NCBI GenBank assembly: GCA_029891345.1
Contig: CM057002.1
Location: 59,386,777 to 59,450,776 of the forward strand
Direction of reading: 5' to 3'
DNA length: 64,000 bases
DNA from: Dryococelus australis
Lineage: Eukaryota > Arthropoda > Insecta > Phasmatodea > Phasmatidae
Made by a program: the position numbers and the translations under genes. Below the pieces are notes generated by a model. The model was not told where the DNA came from and did no database searches. It worked only from the letters and a program-made list of their open reading frames with translations. This document shows positions 42,131 to 53,400 of this stretch, piece after piece (the first letter of the stretch is position 1; each line of letters starts with the position of its first letter).

Positions 42131-44960
42131 TGAGGAATGTAACCAATTATCGGATACTTTTTTTAAAATACACATTGATGTTGGAAAAAATGCAAGTTTT
42201 AGGTTGTCACTGAGTTGTAATTACCATTATATATCACACAATACATCGTTAGGTTGTAGCAATAAAAACATGTTTACAAGTAAAATAAAAAATAATGTGT
42301 AAAAGGGTATTTTTTGGTGTTATAGTATTAGTCGTCTAATATCCGATAGTGAGGTGCTCACTATTGCATAATACCCGATATTAAGGTCCATATATTAAAG
42401 TCCATCGATATTTTCAGATAACCGTCTGTGCAGTTTTCACAAATAAAGTTTTCCCAGTCAATCACTTGTGCACACTGATTGTGGCACCACCTAAAGAACT
42501 TGGCGCATCTCACCCACTCTTCGCCTTTCTTATCTTGGGAAAATAATCCATGGCAGTAAATGCATTCAACATCGTCATCTTTGTCTTCATGACTACTTCC
42601 CTCGCCACCGGAATTTTGTATCTGCCTTTGCCTTTTCGGCAATGCCTATGTCGAATGTTGGCTTCTTAGGGGTAGGAACTCTGCTCATGGATTCCTCAAG
42701 TTGTCTTTTATATGGTGAACTAGTGGTCAGTGCTGCTTTGCCAGACCGTGTTGCCCTGGCTGTGCTTGTTGCCAGTTTCTTCGTCAGTGGTGGAGGGCTA
42801 ATGTTAGTGGGACACAGGAGCACTTTGTATGTAGATGCTGTAGAAGGGTTGGCTTGTGTAGGACTAACAGGACCCACTGATGTGCAAAGAGATGTGCTCT
42901 CTTCGTGAATTAATTTGGAGATTCCAGGGCCTTAATTTTCTTTAGACCTACTTTCGGTAGCTAATTCGCTGGAAACATAAACAGAAAAATCAGAGTCACG
43001 GAAAACGGCTGGATTAAATGGGCAGATGCCACGTTTCCGGAAACCATTTACAGCATTCTCAATGGTTGCTGCACGGAGATAAGCTTTACCCATTAGCTCA
43101 GATACATGACAAGCATTAAATACCCTGAATGGATGGTTCTTCAACCATGTTTCTGTTTCTTTGGCATAGTATGTCTTAAGCGGACTCATGAAGGAAACAT
43201 CCAGTGGTTGGAGTTTGTGGGTGGAGTGTGACGGTAAACAAACATCGTGAACTCCATGTTTCCTTCCTATTTCAATAACATCTATGTTTCTGGTATGCGA
43301 ATAGTGTCCGTCCAACACCAATACGACAGGACCATCATGGTTCGGCTTTACATGGTCCACGAAATGAATCATCCACTGAGTGAAAAGTTCTTGCTGAATC
43401 CAGCCGGAAGGATCGCACACAGCAATGGTATCTGGTGGAGCATCCTGAAGAAGTTTAGCCTTCATATTTTTACGTGGAAACACAATAATCGGTGGTATAG
43501 ATCGGCCTGAAGCACTCATGCGCGTCACGAGGGTAATTATAGCACCTCTTTCAGTTGAAGAAAGGCTGGTTACTTGTTTCTTACCTTTCAGACCGACAAC
43601 TTTCTAACATTTATACTGAACTACAGTTAAGCCAGTTTCATCTATATGAAATATTTTGGACGGGGAAAAGTTAACTAGTTGCAGAGATTTATCAAGGACT
43701 GCGTAAATCTCGTCTACTTTCTCTTTACATAAACCCTTTGCTCTGGCTGCAGAAATAGCTTGAGGTTTGCGCAGTGAGAGTGATGGAAGACGGCGTAAAA
43801 AGTTCTTTAGCCACTTCTTACCTGCTGCTCCTTTGTCTTCTGAGAAAGGGCGTTTCACGTTGTTTCTGGCTGCTAACTAAAAAGCCGGTCTTCGAATGTT
43901 GTTGGTTTGCAACCCATAAAATCTTTCTTCAATCACCATGCAATATTCTGCTAATTTAGACTCCAGTTCATCTGGTAGCACACACTTTCGACCTAACTTT
44001 GTAGAACATAGCACTTCAGCATCTTGAATAGTCTTATGGCTGACATAATTGTCTAGGGTGGATCTAGGAACACCGAATGTTTCAGAGGCTTTCAGTAAGC
44101 CCATTTCTTTACTACGCACTGCTTCCACTGCTTTCAAAATGGATGTTGATTCCCATTTTTTCCTTGCTGGCTTCGACAAAGTTGGTGCCATCTGCAACAG
44201 TCAATGTCCACACGATTTACTTACGTGAGCCCTCTCGTATTCAAAACTTAAACTAATGTACGATATTACTATCGGTCTATTATAAACAAAATACCACATT
44301 ATAAACCACTATAATGAACACCAATGGCTTAAGCAATTATTGGTTATGACTTATGTTTTTTCATTTTAAAAAAATTATTTACAATTTTTTTTTTCCTTTT
44401 TGTAAACATATTTCAGAATTACTTATCGATTCTTAGTCACGTTTTTACAATAATGGATTATTTGTAGAATAAAGTAAATTTTTTTTTTTTTTTTTACATT
44501 TATGAAATAGTGTTTTTAATATCGGATACCAGCCATAATATCGCATATCAGGTATTAGGCAGTGCCAAGTATCCGATAATACGACATTTAGTGAAATTAT
44601 GTTACGTAAACATAAATTTCCACGTGTTCATTATTCGTGCAATCTGTTTTATTCACATCAAACTATGGAACATGCTAGTTTTGTTTGTGACACAAATCAT
44701 TCGTTGATGCACTCACCTTCTGTAGTATAATGCTTTCGAAACAACCTCTACAAAAACTCGGAAAACAGGACAGCACAGAGATATCTCTCCAACTCTCCAA
44801 TGAACAATATGGTCGCCATCTGCGTCGCGCTTCTACAGGTTACTATCGATACAGATCGGAAACAGTTCTATAGTCTCACGCTAGGTGGCAGCACTTACAA
44901 GAGCTGTAACCTCATTGTCCGATATTGCGCACCTATCCGATATTCGGTTACTTTCCTCTA
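42131..44960 (-). mobile_element. pogo/Tigger-type DNA transposon, nearly full-length
   Basis: About 2.8 kb with inverted ends: GAGGAATGTAACCAATTATC at 42132 faces, in reverse complement, GAGGAAAGTAACCGAATATC at about 44938-44957. Both continue into GGATA. Copies of TATCCGATA or its reverse occur near the ends (42150, 42340, 42388, 44520, 44573, 44919, 44935), candidate transposase-binding sites. The only long coding region is the inactivated transposase on the minus strand. A TA target duplication is expected for this group, but I cannot place it cleanly. Confidence 0.8.
42361..44197 (-). pseudogene. pogo/Tigger-like transposase with C-terminal zinc finger, inactivated
   Basis: Reads from ATG at 44197 in one frame to about 42640, then shifts by one base. 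The N-terminus has a pipsqueak-type helix-turn-helix (KKWESTSILKAVEAVR to VPRSTLDNYV), then a CENP-B-like domain (KKWLKNFLRRLPSLSLR). Catalytic positions are intact: FHIDETG (Asp at 43640-43642), VLDGHYSH (Asp at 43310-43312) and LQPLDVSF (Asp at 43199-43201). GFRKRGICPFNP is a family hallmark. The C-terminus has a PHD-like finger (CIYCHGLF, WVRCAKFFRWCHNQC, FICENC). In-frame stops at 43877-43879, 43604-43606 and 42932-42934 plus the frameshift make it non-functional. CAG/CAA-to-stop changes explain at least two of the stops. Total about 610 codons. Confidence 0.92.
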
Positions 44961-46090
44961 CTGGGTTTGAAGTTTATATGTGAAATCTTCGAAAAGGTGG
45001 TGTTTATGGTGATATCACTACAGAACATTTTTTCGTTAATTTTAAAGCGCTGATTAATAATTCGTTACTGGAAAACCAATTACATTTTTGCATTAAGTAA
45101 CTGTACGTTACACCAAGGTCGCAGGCCCTCCTTATCTTCTGTGACATTTGACGACAGCGATGGGTTTTGCAGTTGTTGCAGATGTTCGTTCAACTACACG
45201 TTTTCGTGAATGTCAATGCTGCATTTAAATTTTTTTTTTTTTTTTTTTTTTTTTGTAAACTCGTGTTTAAACTTCGTCTTCTAGAGTGCCTACTGCTATT
45301 AGGAACCGTTTAGACTACGTATCGAATACATAATACCGAATTATTATTTAATATGGAATATGCAGGCAGAGTTAGTCGGTGCTGTCGCGACTCAGTACCA
45401 GCGGTTCTTCAATTTTTGGAACTCATGGATTTCGTTGATATGATGTACATTTTACTGGACCCTCAAACTTTCTGTGAACAAAAGCTAAGAAAAAATTTAT
45501 ATGTAGACCCTATACAACCTGTTTTTTTTTTTTTTTTGCAATACTAATTGTTACAATCGCTAGTTTATTTTACAACAAAATTTGGAGAAAAAAAAATGTA
45601 TTCATAACAGATATAATTACACGGTTCCGCCATAATTACGACATTTTTATGAAAAGTAAAGAAAATAATTTCATTTGCGGATTCTTGATTGTAAGCTCAA
45701 GGACATCGAGGATTCCGCGGACAACAGTTTAATAATTGCTTCTGTATGCGATTGAAATGTTGGCAGCAAAATAGGGACGAAAATTCCAGGGTTTAACTTA
45801 TTTTTAAAAAAGTAATATTTAAACTGACAAGTTAGGGCTGAATTAATGAGAGAGCAACAAGGGTTGTAGCCCTCCGCGTCTTCAAATGAGAGAGACCTCC
45901 ACAAAATTGTTATATTTCCGTCAATGTTCATTTAGTAAAATTACAAAAAACATTTCGCGGAACGGTAACATAAAATTTTGATCTTACTGATCACGGTTTT
46001 GGAATAATAAATAGTATATTTTGTTACCTAATAAGTACGGCGATAGTGGTGTTATCTGTTATAAGAGTCTGTAACAATTGTTTCCACTTG
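44961..46090. other. No gene; poly-T tracts
   Basis: T runs at about 45231-45254 and 45523-45538. No motif in the short open frames. Confidence 0.45.
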
Positions 46091-46092
46091 TT

Positions 46093-46215
46093 TGTGACGT
46101 CTTGAATTCTGATTGGCTGGCGTGAAGCGCACAACGCAAAGACTTGAAAGTTGGCCAACTTCTACCGCGTTGCGTTTTACGTTTAGCATCTTGGCAACGT
46201 TTAGTGTCGGTTGTA
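46093..46215 (+). repeat. Repeat shared with 49.48 kb, containing CRE and CCAAT words
   Basis: TGACGTCTTGAATTCTGATT followed by GGCTGGCGT recurs almost identically at 49488. TGACGTC is a cAMP-response-element-like word and ATTGG a reversed CCAAT box. Similarity continues weakly (TTGGCCAACTTCTACCGC versus ATGGCCATTCCCAACACC). Whether it is a duplicated promoter or a dispersed repeat is unknown. Confidence 0.5.
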
Positions 46216-46364
46216 GCCCGAGCGTATACGATTCACGGATTCGTGACTTATTGTAACGCGTTATTGTAGCGTCAACGCGATTGCAGCCGGGCCTTTACTC
46301 TGTTGTTCGTAACAGTCGCAGCAAGAAAAGTCGTCAAACCAACATATTTTCGAATTAAATTGTT
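46216..46364. other. No gene seen
   Basis: Short spacer before a truncated MITE. Confidence 0.35.
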
Positions 46365-46639
46365 AAATTATTTAAAAAGTTAATTCTTTACAAACCTGCT
46401 CAATTTGTAATACTTTGGTACATTAAAAAAACAGAAAGTGAAAGAATTAATTTTAAGTTATCAAATGGTTACCTAGTACTTTTTATTCGACGTTAAGGCA
46501 TGGAACTACTTTCCATCCATCGTTACCAACATTACCAGGCGCATGTCACTAAGTGCGTCCTTTAAATATGTGTATGCAGGAGCAGTGACTTTTTCCTAAG
46601 GTTGATTTCAAATGTGCTCACTTTATCATGAACAGCCTT
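46365..46639 (-). mobile_element. TAGGCTGTTCACG MITE, one end missing
   Basis: The right end TTTATCATGAACAGCCTT followed by TA is intact; the other third of the element is absent. The interior includes CGTTACCAACATTACCAGGC. Confidence 0.85.
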
Positions 46640-46719
46640 TATCCGCTTTTATTGTTGGTTCCTGTGGTATGTTCCCACTAAGCGGTGCTGTTACTCATCG
46701 GAGAGATGGCCATAGTCTA

Positions 46720-47115
46720 TCTGCGATTTCTTCACACTTTTTGGATCAAACTTTTGAAAAATCACCCCATGTATGACGTGCTAGGTTGTTTCCTAAATAT
46801 GTAACGTATCACAAAATTTTTATATTTTTGGTTAAACTGAACTTCTACTTATATGTTATCAAAAATAAAAAACTACATTTTATTTATAATTAATATGAAT
46901 GAAAATAGAGAGAAAATAAGTGTGTTGCTATTGCCTAGTGAAAAATAGTTGTTATGCAAAATATTATTTCACCGAGAAGACGGAACGAATGCGGTGCGTT
47001 GTCCCTCTGGTGTCATTTCCTAAGCTTTGTTTGCATGAGGCGGAGGAATATCCTGTAAGTTGAACTTTAACAGGGCTCCAGAAAAGTTGGAAGAAATCGT
47101 GAATGGAATACTATA
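46720..47115 (+). mobile_element. Repeat C copy
   Basis: GATTTCTTCACACTTTTTGG, GAAAAATCACCCCATGTATG, AATAGAGAGAAAATAAGTG and GGCGGAGGAATATCCTG occur in the same order as in other copies. Confidence 0.8.
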
Positions 47116-47826
47116 ACCATTCCAAGTTGGCTGCATATAATATTCCGTCTGTTCGTGCACTCGGGAAGTATTGGTTGTGTTGTCTGTCGGCCACGAGCAC
47201 ATGTACCATGTGCGATCAGCAGTCAGAATGACTCAATGGAACATGGAACATGAGGATTAAATGGCGAGAATCCAGACTGAAGGAAGGTTTGTGCAGCGAA
47301 GGGGAGTCGAAAAGGGGTCCACAGGTCCCCCTCCCTGCTGCTCTCTAACGGAGGGATCGATATAGTTAGTATATTGTGAAGCCGCTATACAATGGCTTAG
47401 AAAAGTAAAGTCGAAATTTATACATTAGAATAAAGACTGTAGTGATGGGATAGTCGCATAACTTTGCAATTCTAATGAATCGATTACAATTATTTTTATA
47501 ATCGAATAAATAATCGATAAAAATAATTGATTATCTTGTTCTAATCCACGCATAAAAATTGACCGCAAATAATGCATATTTCTACGAATTTGTTTAAAAC
47601 TATTCTCACTAAACATGAATCTGTTTATTTTTAATAATTTCTGCTATTTTCAAAATTGGTTGTTTGAATTAATTAATTTTTTAATTCTAATTTATTTTTG
47701 GTATTATGGTTAGCCATTCCTACGAATGTATACTAGCCTACATGTTATGCTTGTGTTCTTTCTAATAGTTAAGAACTACCGGGTGTGATGGTTTTGATAG
47801 ACTATTGATGTAATTGGAAAGATAGT
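47116..47826. other. No gene seen
   Basis: AT-rich with ATTATTTTTATAATCG-like words near 47490-47530. Nothing codes. Confidence 0.45.
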
Positions 47827-47935
47827 TTTTTTTTTTTTTTTATTTTGTTTGTTGTGTGAGATTAGAAGTGATTGTGGTCGATTTTTTTTGCTTTTGTGTG
47901 TTTTGGGTGTCTAAATTTTTTATATAGTAAATTTG

Positions 47936-48530
47936 TTATATTAATTCTTGGTGTGGTGAGGGGAATTCTTCTTCTTCTTGTGCTTCATCTTCTGTTTCTT
48001 CTCCATCTTCTTGTATCAGGTTTTCTGGCCTTGCTTCTTTAAGATGGAGTGTTGAATACATATGCGGGTTCAGTCATGGTATAGGGTGTGCTAGTTGTCT
48101 TGTGAGAGGATCTGTGGATTTTGTGAGCTTATTGGTGAAGTGTTTAGTCGTGGTTTCTATTGTGGATATTGGTTTCGGTACTCTGGTGGAGTGTAGAAGA
48201 TCGATGCAATGGGTGAGAGGGGGTTGAGCTGTGATAACACGAAGTCTTTTGTAGTATGCTGTATATGTGGGTCTGAGGTAATAGACAGCTGTTGAAACCC
48301 ATATTGGGGCGGCGTATGTCAGTAGTGGAGTGCTGAATGATTTGAATAGGGTGGCTCTTGTCTGCAAGTTGATCTGGGAGCGTGGACTTAGAAGTGGGGT
48401 GAGTTCTCTAATAGCAGCTGTTGCTCTGACTGCAGCTTGCTTGATGTGTTGTTTGAATCGTAATTTTGAATCTAAAAGAACTCCTAAGTATTTTGTTTGG
48501 GTTTGCCACGGGAGTGTCGTGCCTTTCAAG
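47936..48530 (-). pseudogene. LINE ORF2 C-terminus (thumb and tail)
   Basis: GTTLPWQTQTKYLGVLLDSK and LRFKQHI mark the region after the catalytic domain in jockey-like ORF2, followed by FSTPLLTYAAPIWVSTA and RLRVITAQPP. The apparent stop after LAHPIP (48074-48076, TGA) is probably a mutation of CGA. The same frame stays open beyond it for about 45 codons, with an acidic segment (QEDGEETEDEAQEEEEF), to TAA at 47936-47938. It lies in a different frame from the YADD segment, so at least one frameshift lies in 48.53-48.68 kb. Confidence 0.85.
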
Positions 48531-48683
48531 TGAAGTGACGAGATGGTGGTGGGGTGTCCAGGTTGCGCCGTGAGAAGTAGATTGCCTGTATTTTTTCCAT
48601 GTGGTGAGAGAGATTGCTCTGGAGGTGAAGAAGGAGTCTATGGTGTTGAATGAGGGTGTTAGTTTGTATGAGAGTTACTCTTT

Positions 48684-49012
48684 TTAATTACTTGTAGCCG
48701 ATATTGCCGTGTCGTCTGCATACAACGATATGATGGCGTGTATGTGTCTGATGTAGAGTGCGAAGAGGAGAGGGCTTAGTAAGAATCCTTGTGGAACGCC
48801 TGTTGCTGCATGGTGTAGTGATGAAAGTTGATCTTCAATTTTTACTTGGGAAGATCTGTTGGTTAGGAAACAGTGAAGAAGGTGGCTGATGTGTCGAGAA
48901 ATGTTTTCAGAGGAGATGTTGTCAATGAGTGCACCGTGATGTACTGAGTCAAAAGCTCTTGTGAGGTCCAGTAATAGCAACGTAGTATAGTTGGCATAAA
49001 ACACAGCGTAAG
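48684..49012 (-). pseudogene. LINE reverse transcriptase, catalytic part
   Basis: Reads LLLLDLTRAFDSVHHGALID, then GVPQGFLLSPLLFALYI and SLYADDTAIS. DLTRAFDSVHH is motif A with catalytic Asp, GVPQGxxLSPLLF is motif B, and YADD is the catalytic motif C of non-LTR reverse transcriptases. The N-terminal fingers are missing. The frame breaks just after YADDTAISATSN. Residue pattern and layout fit the jockey group. Confidence 0.9.
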
Positions 49013-49015
49013 TAA

Positions 49016-49484
49016 ATCTGCTGTCTACAATCGGCGTAACGAAATAAGATGAAGCTCAAACTGTCCAATGAGAGACGTGCACGTCAATAGGAAATAACTT
49101 TTGGATGCGAGGGAGTTTTGATGTTCTTGTGTTGGTTACTATGAATTTTTACGTTTTAGCTATCGAATGTCCAAGAATGGATGGACGCATAACCTCTAAA
49201 TTTGTTTTCCGAGCTGCGTCGTGAAAATAAAGTGGAATTGGCCGATTTTTTCACGTATCTCCGCATGCTGAATAAGTTGCTTGTGTAAACGCGGCTGCTA
49301 TTACAGAGTAATCAATTCCACCGCTGATTGAAAACATCTGTCTCGTAGACACGAAAGGCGATGCCAGAAGAAGGAAATAATACATTGTAGGCGGAAACAC
49401 AACTCTTTATAATTATGGCAAGAAAATATTTTCACCGTTTACATTTTTCTCCACTCCATATTTTGTTTACACGCCGATGTATAT
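49016..49484. other. No gene seen
   Basis: No open frame with a motif. Confidence 0.4.
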
Positions 49485-49600
49485 CTCTGACGTCTTGCAT
49501 TCTGATTGGCTGGCGTAAAAAAACCTTACCATAAGAATGTGAAAGATGGCCATTCCCAACACCACGCAACGTTACGTACAAACGTATGCTAGTTGTGAAG
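49485..49600 (+). repeat. Second copy of the CRE/CCAAT-containing repeat
   Basis: TGACGTCTTGCATTCTGATT followed by GGCTGGCGT differs at one base from the 46.1-kb copy in this core. Confidence 0.5.
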
Positions 49601-49737
49601 GAGTATTGTAGAAGCCACCATTCAACTACAGGTATTGAATTCCATGCTATAACGCGATATGGTAAAGCCATGCCGATTTTGGAAGGGCCCATAGTTGTGA
49701 ATGTCAAGAAGACGAGCGCCAATCTAGTGTGTCAAAC

Positions 49738-50006
49738 GGGCCGCGGTGGTGTAGCGGTTAGACTACTCGTCTCCCACCTAAGCAAATCGCGTTCGATTCC
49801 CGTCTGTGTCACTCCCGGATTTTCGCACGCGGGAATCGTGCCGGACGATGCCGCTGGTCGGCGGGTTTTCTCGGGGATCTCACATTCCCCCCCCCCCCCC
49901 CCGTCCCATCATTCCGGCGCTGTTCGATGCTCACCTCGCCTCACCACTCATCGGCTTTCAGTACCTCGATGTTAAGAGCCGCCCAAATCTCTTCACTCGC
50001 TCACTC
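49738..50006 (+). mobile_element. SINE family A, full-length
   Basis: GGGCCGCGGTGGTGTAGCGG, TTAGACTACTCGTC, GCGTTCGATTCCCGTC, CGTGCCGGACGATGCCGCTG, a C run at 49888-49902, and the 3' CGATGTTAAGAGCCGCCC end. Compared with the other copies, the A and B boxes are well preserved. Confidence 0.9.
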
Positions 50007-50955
50007 TGGTATGTTGAATGGTAGAAGGAAGAGAAGAAACTATTATTGGCGCTTGACGTATGTTTCTTTGCGTGCCGCAAGATGGCGCCATGTTGAAAAG
50101 GAAGCCGCTGGAGTCGCACACGATTCTATCTCAAAAAACGCAGGTATCTCAGGGCTTCGTTTGGTCTGTATTCAGTGGTGTTAAGATTATAGAGTGCATG
50201 TCCACATCTTGTAGGACCGACGCGGTCGGTAAAGGGCGACGGGCTGTCGCTCATTTATAACACAACGGGTAGTGTAAATGACCAAACTGTCTGCCTTTTG
50301 AGGAAGTTCCATTGTGCAGCAGTTGAAGACTCCACCGTTACGGTTGTAAGGAATACGTCGCACCCTTACAACGTTTGACCTTATTCACAGAAGAGGTCTT
50401 GTGTGCCTGACAAAAGAGGGGGCTGTGATGTAAGCGGCCCGAATTAAAGAAGATTCTACAGTTCACAGAGATTGATTGTCAGGCCCCTCCCACCAGTTTG
50501 TTTTGAGCCACCAACAGACTCGGGACGCCATGTGAACGGGGATAGATCGTATCACATTCATATAGAAAACGACTAGCAAATCACAGTTTAGGTGGAATAT
50601 AACGGTTTAGAATCATCTCCCGAGTTTTCGTGCATACAGCCTCGTCAAGTCATATTGAATTTTTCGAATTTTATTAATTTTTTGTATTTCAGTGACTAAG
50701 GCAGTTTTTTTCACCTGCCTATCCAGTCTGGGCCCTCAGACACGGCGTTTTGAAATCCAGGCTTTGTGAGGTGAAACTTCATCGTCACTTTTTGGAACAG
50801 AAATGTATTTCGTAAATTTTAGGAATGGAATCGTGAGAAATATGTTGTATAAATTTCTCCCGAAATCTCTTAATTTCTCCCACATTTAGTGTGTTGTGCC
50901 CCGGGAAACTGTCCATCCGTAAAGTTAAAGCTAATAAATGTAAATGCTTTATATT
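50007..50955. other. No gene recognised
   Basis: Less AT-rich to about 50550, with short frames on the plus strand. No motif. Confidence 0.4.
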
Positions 50956-50957
50956 TA

Positions 50958-51379
50958 AAGGCTGTTCAAGATAACGTGAGCACTTCCGAAACCAACCTTA
51001 GAAAAATGTCACTGCCCCTGCACGCATATATTTTAACGGGTGCACGGAGTGACATGCTCCCAGTAAAGTTGGTACCGATGGATGAAAAGCAGTTCCATAT
51101 GTTAACGTCGAATAAAAAGTGTTAGGTACCATTTGTTATTACTTAAATGATTTATTTAGCTTCGTTTTTTTTTTTTAATTCATCGAAGTGTAAAAATGAG
51201 CAGATAAGTAAAATAATTTATTTTCAACAATGTCCCAGTTTCACTTCACCAACGCATGAATAAAGTGGCGAGGTCCATGGGAATGTTAGCTTCATATAAG
51301 CTGAAAGAATGCACAACCTGCATACAAGTAGATGTTAATTAAGGCTTTCAAAAGTGCTCATTTTACCGTGAACAGCTTA
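50958..51379 (+). mobile_element. TAGGCTGTTCACG MITE, 420-bp class
   Basis: AAGGCTGTTCAAGATAACGT to TTACCGTGAACAGCTTA, with TA on each side. Confidence 0.9.
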
Positions 51380-51381
51380 TA

Positions 51382-51971
51382 CGAAGTGTTTGATACGAAA
51401 ATTCTAAAAATCGTTACGTAGAGCCATCGCTTATTTTTTCTTAATGGCTTGGTTACTATAACTCCTACAGTTGAGCATTCTCCATTTTTAAACGGCGCCA
51501 TTTAAAACACTTCAGAACATTACATTCTCGAACAAGGTTTCATTCTTCAATGACTGCAGCCGTCGTTTGGAGCCCATGCTCGTGTTCGACTTGTCTGCAC
51601 TGAATTTAATTTGTCCAACCAAGCGCGAAATTAACTTCCAGTAGAGCGTGTTAGATTGAAGATAATGAAATCACAGGTGAATAAATTGCAGCCGCTTTTA
51701 TTTATAAGGCGAAATGATAATGTCTGTAGTAATAGTCTGTAGAATGCAATAAACGTATTTCATTTATGTATGCCTTGTGTCTGTGTTTTGAGAGGAATGG
51801 GCATTTAAAGGACAAGTATTCCTGTTCATAGTCGTGTTTTATAGTAACAGTGCACTATCTAGTGCAGTTCTATTAATATTACTGAAACGAATCAATGTTG
51901 CGAATAAATAAAATAAAATAACCTCCAGATTTTCGTTTAAAATCATTATAGTAGTCTATGTATGATGTGTG

Positions 51972-51976
<5 letters not shown>
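51382..51976. other. No gene seen
   Basis: AT-rich. Confidence 0.4.

Positions 51977-52047
<71 letters not shown>
51977..52047. repeat. (TA)n microsatellite
   Basis: About 35 TA units. Confidence 0.98.
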
Positions 52048-52050
<3 letters not shown>

Positions 52051-52654
52051 GTTTTTCATGATAATCAAAATTCGTGTTTTTACATTTGAACCAAAACAGT
52101 CCTGTAAAGTACCTTCATGATACATAATAATCCTGCTAACACACTTTTAGATACATGCTACAGTGTCTCAAATATTGCCAAGAAAATCCACGACTAAATC
52201 GTTTCTTCATTGTAAAGAATTAAGTCAATGATGCAAAAAATCTCACTAAAACCGCAACTCCTTAGTGCATCTTGTAAAATTTGACCTCACGGCATCATTT
52301 AAACACCAGACACTTCTTAAATTTCATTGTATGCTCTTCCTTTCATGGAATAACTTCATTCAGTTTCCATCTTTGCGTCGATAGGCTATTCGGTCGCTAA
52401 CATAAGAATTTATAAAAATAAATAAAAACATTCATAAAGGCTGCTCAGACGAAGTTGCTGCATTTACGAAATAAATGTACTCTAAATGTAATGGAAAAAA
52501 CACTTCAGATTCATAGATTATGGAGGAATTGCAAGCAATTTGAATCTTCTATATTTCCCAGTTAGTCGCGGGACAATAATTTTCTCCAGTAGATGCAGGT
52601 TCCATAAATCACCAGAGTTAACCATAGACTAAAGATGAGGCAGACTGCTTATAC
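52048..52654. other. No gene seen
   Basis: AT-rich; nothing recognised. Confidence 0.4.
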
Positions 52655-53400
52655 GTCTTCTGCGCATGCACCCAACGTCGACCTACCCCAATTCCACGCA
52701 ACTGCCAAAGTCACATGGTCAACAGTGATGAACGTGTTTGTTTGTATCGTAATTTATAATTGACACGCACTATTATGAGAATTAAATACGTTTATCAGTT
52801 TGAATTCAATCAAACTGCTTTAAAGGCTGTTCACGATAAAGTGAGCACTTTTGAAATCAACCTTAGAATAAATTCACTGTCCCTACCTGCATATATTTCA
52901 ACTGGCGCAGTGAGTAACATGTGTCCAGTAAAGTTGGTAACGACGGAGAAGAAATTAGTTCTATATATTTAAGTGGAACAAAAGTGTTAGGTAACTGTTT
53001 ATGACAACTTAAGTTATTACGCTCGGTTTTTGTATTTTTTAATGCATCGAAGTGTAAAAATGAGTAGATCTGTACAATATTTACTTTCCTAATATTTTCA
53101 CAGTTTCACTTGACCGGCGCACGAATAAAGTGATGAGGCCCACGTAAATGTTAATTTTACATAAGGCGGAAGAATAGACAACGTGTATACAAATAGATCT
53201 TATGCAGGGCTTTCGAAAGTTCTCATTTTACTGTGAACAGTCGCAAACTGGTTTGATGAAGTATACAAACATCTCTAAGCAATTGTTTCCAAATCAGTCT
53301 TCTAACCTGAAATCCTATCCACGCCGTTTTCGCTAGACGTGTTGTCAGAAAAGCAGTTCAATGTTGGGACTCGTAGATTGGTTGTACGCAGCCAGCGAGA
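52655..53400 (+). mobile_element. Repeat E interrupted by a MITE
   Basis: 52655-52821 and 53244-53400 together match 22.46-22.77 kb (AGTGATGAACGT, GTTTGTTTGTATC; then AAACATCTCTAAGCAATTG, AGAAAAGCAGTTCAATGTTG). The MITE lies between the two halves. Confidence 0.7.
52823..53243 (+). mobile_element. TAGGCTGTTCACG MITE nested in Repeat E
   Basis: AAGGCTGTTCACGATAAAGT preceded by TA. The right end TTACTGTGAACAGTCG is diverged and lacks a clean TA. The interior is typical of the 420-bp class. Confidence 0.88.

Larger units (their letters stand above)
47827..49015 (-). mobile_element. Jockey-like LINE, 5'-truncated
   Basis: Minus-strand element ending in an A tail (plus-strand T run at about 47828-47844). 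Coding begins abruptly near 49010, inside the reverse transcriptase, the usual result of incomplete target-primed reverse transcription. No clear target duplication is visible. Confidence 0.8.

Noticed and set aside
42131..44960. pogo transposon as the autonomous parent of the TAGGCTG MITEs
   Set aside because: Its ends (GAGGAAAGTAACC) share no similarity with the MITE ends.
48330..48533. Plus-strand frame opposite the LINE
   Set aside because: Antisense shadow of the LINE ORF2 C-terminus.
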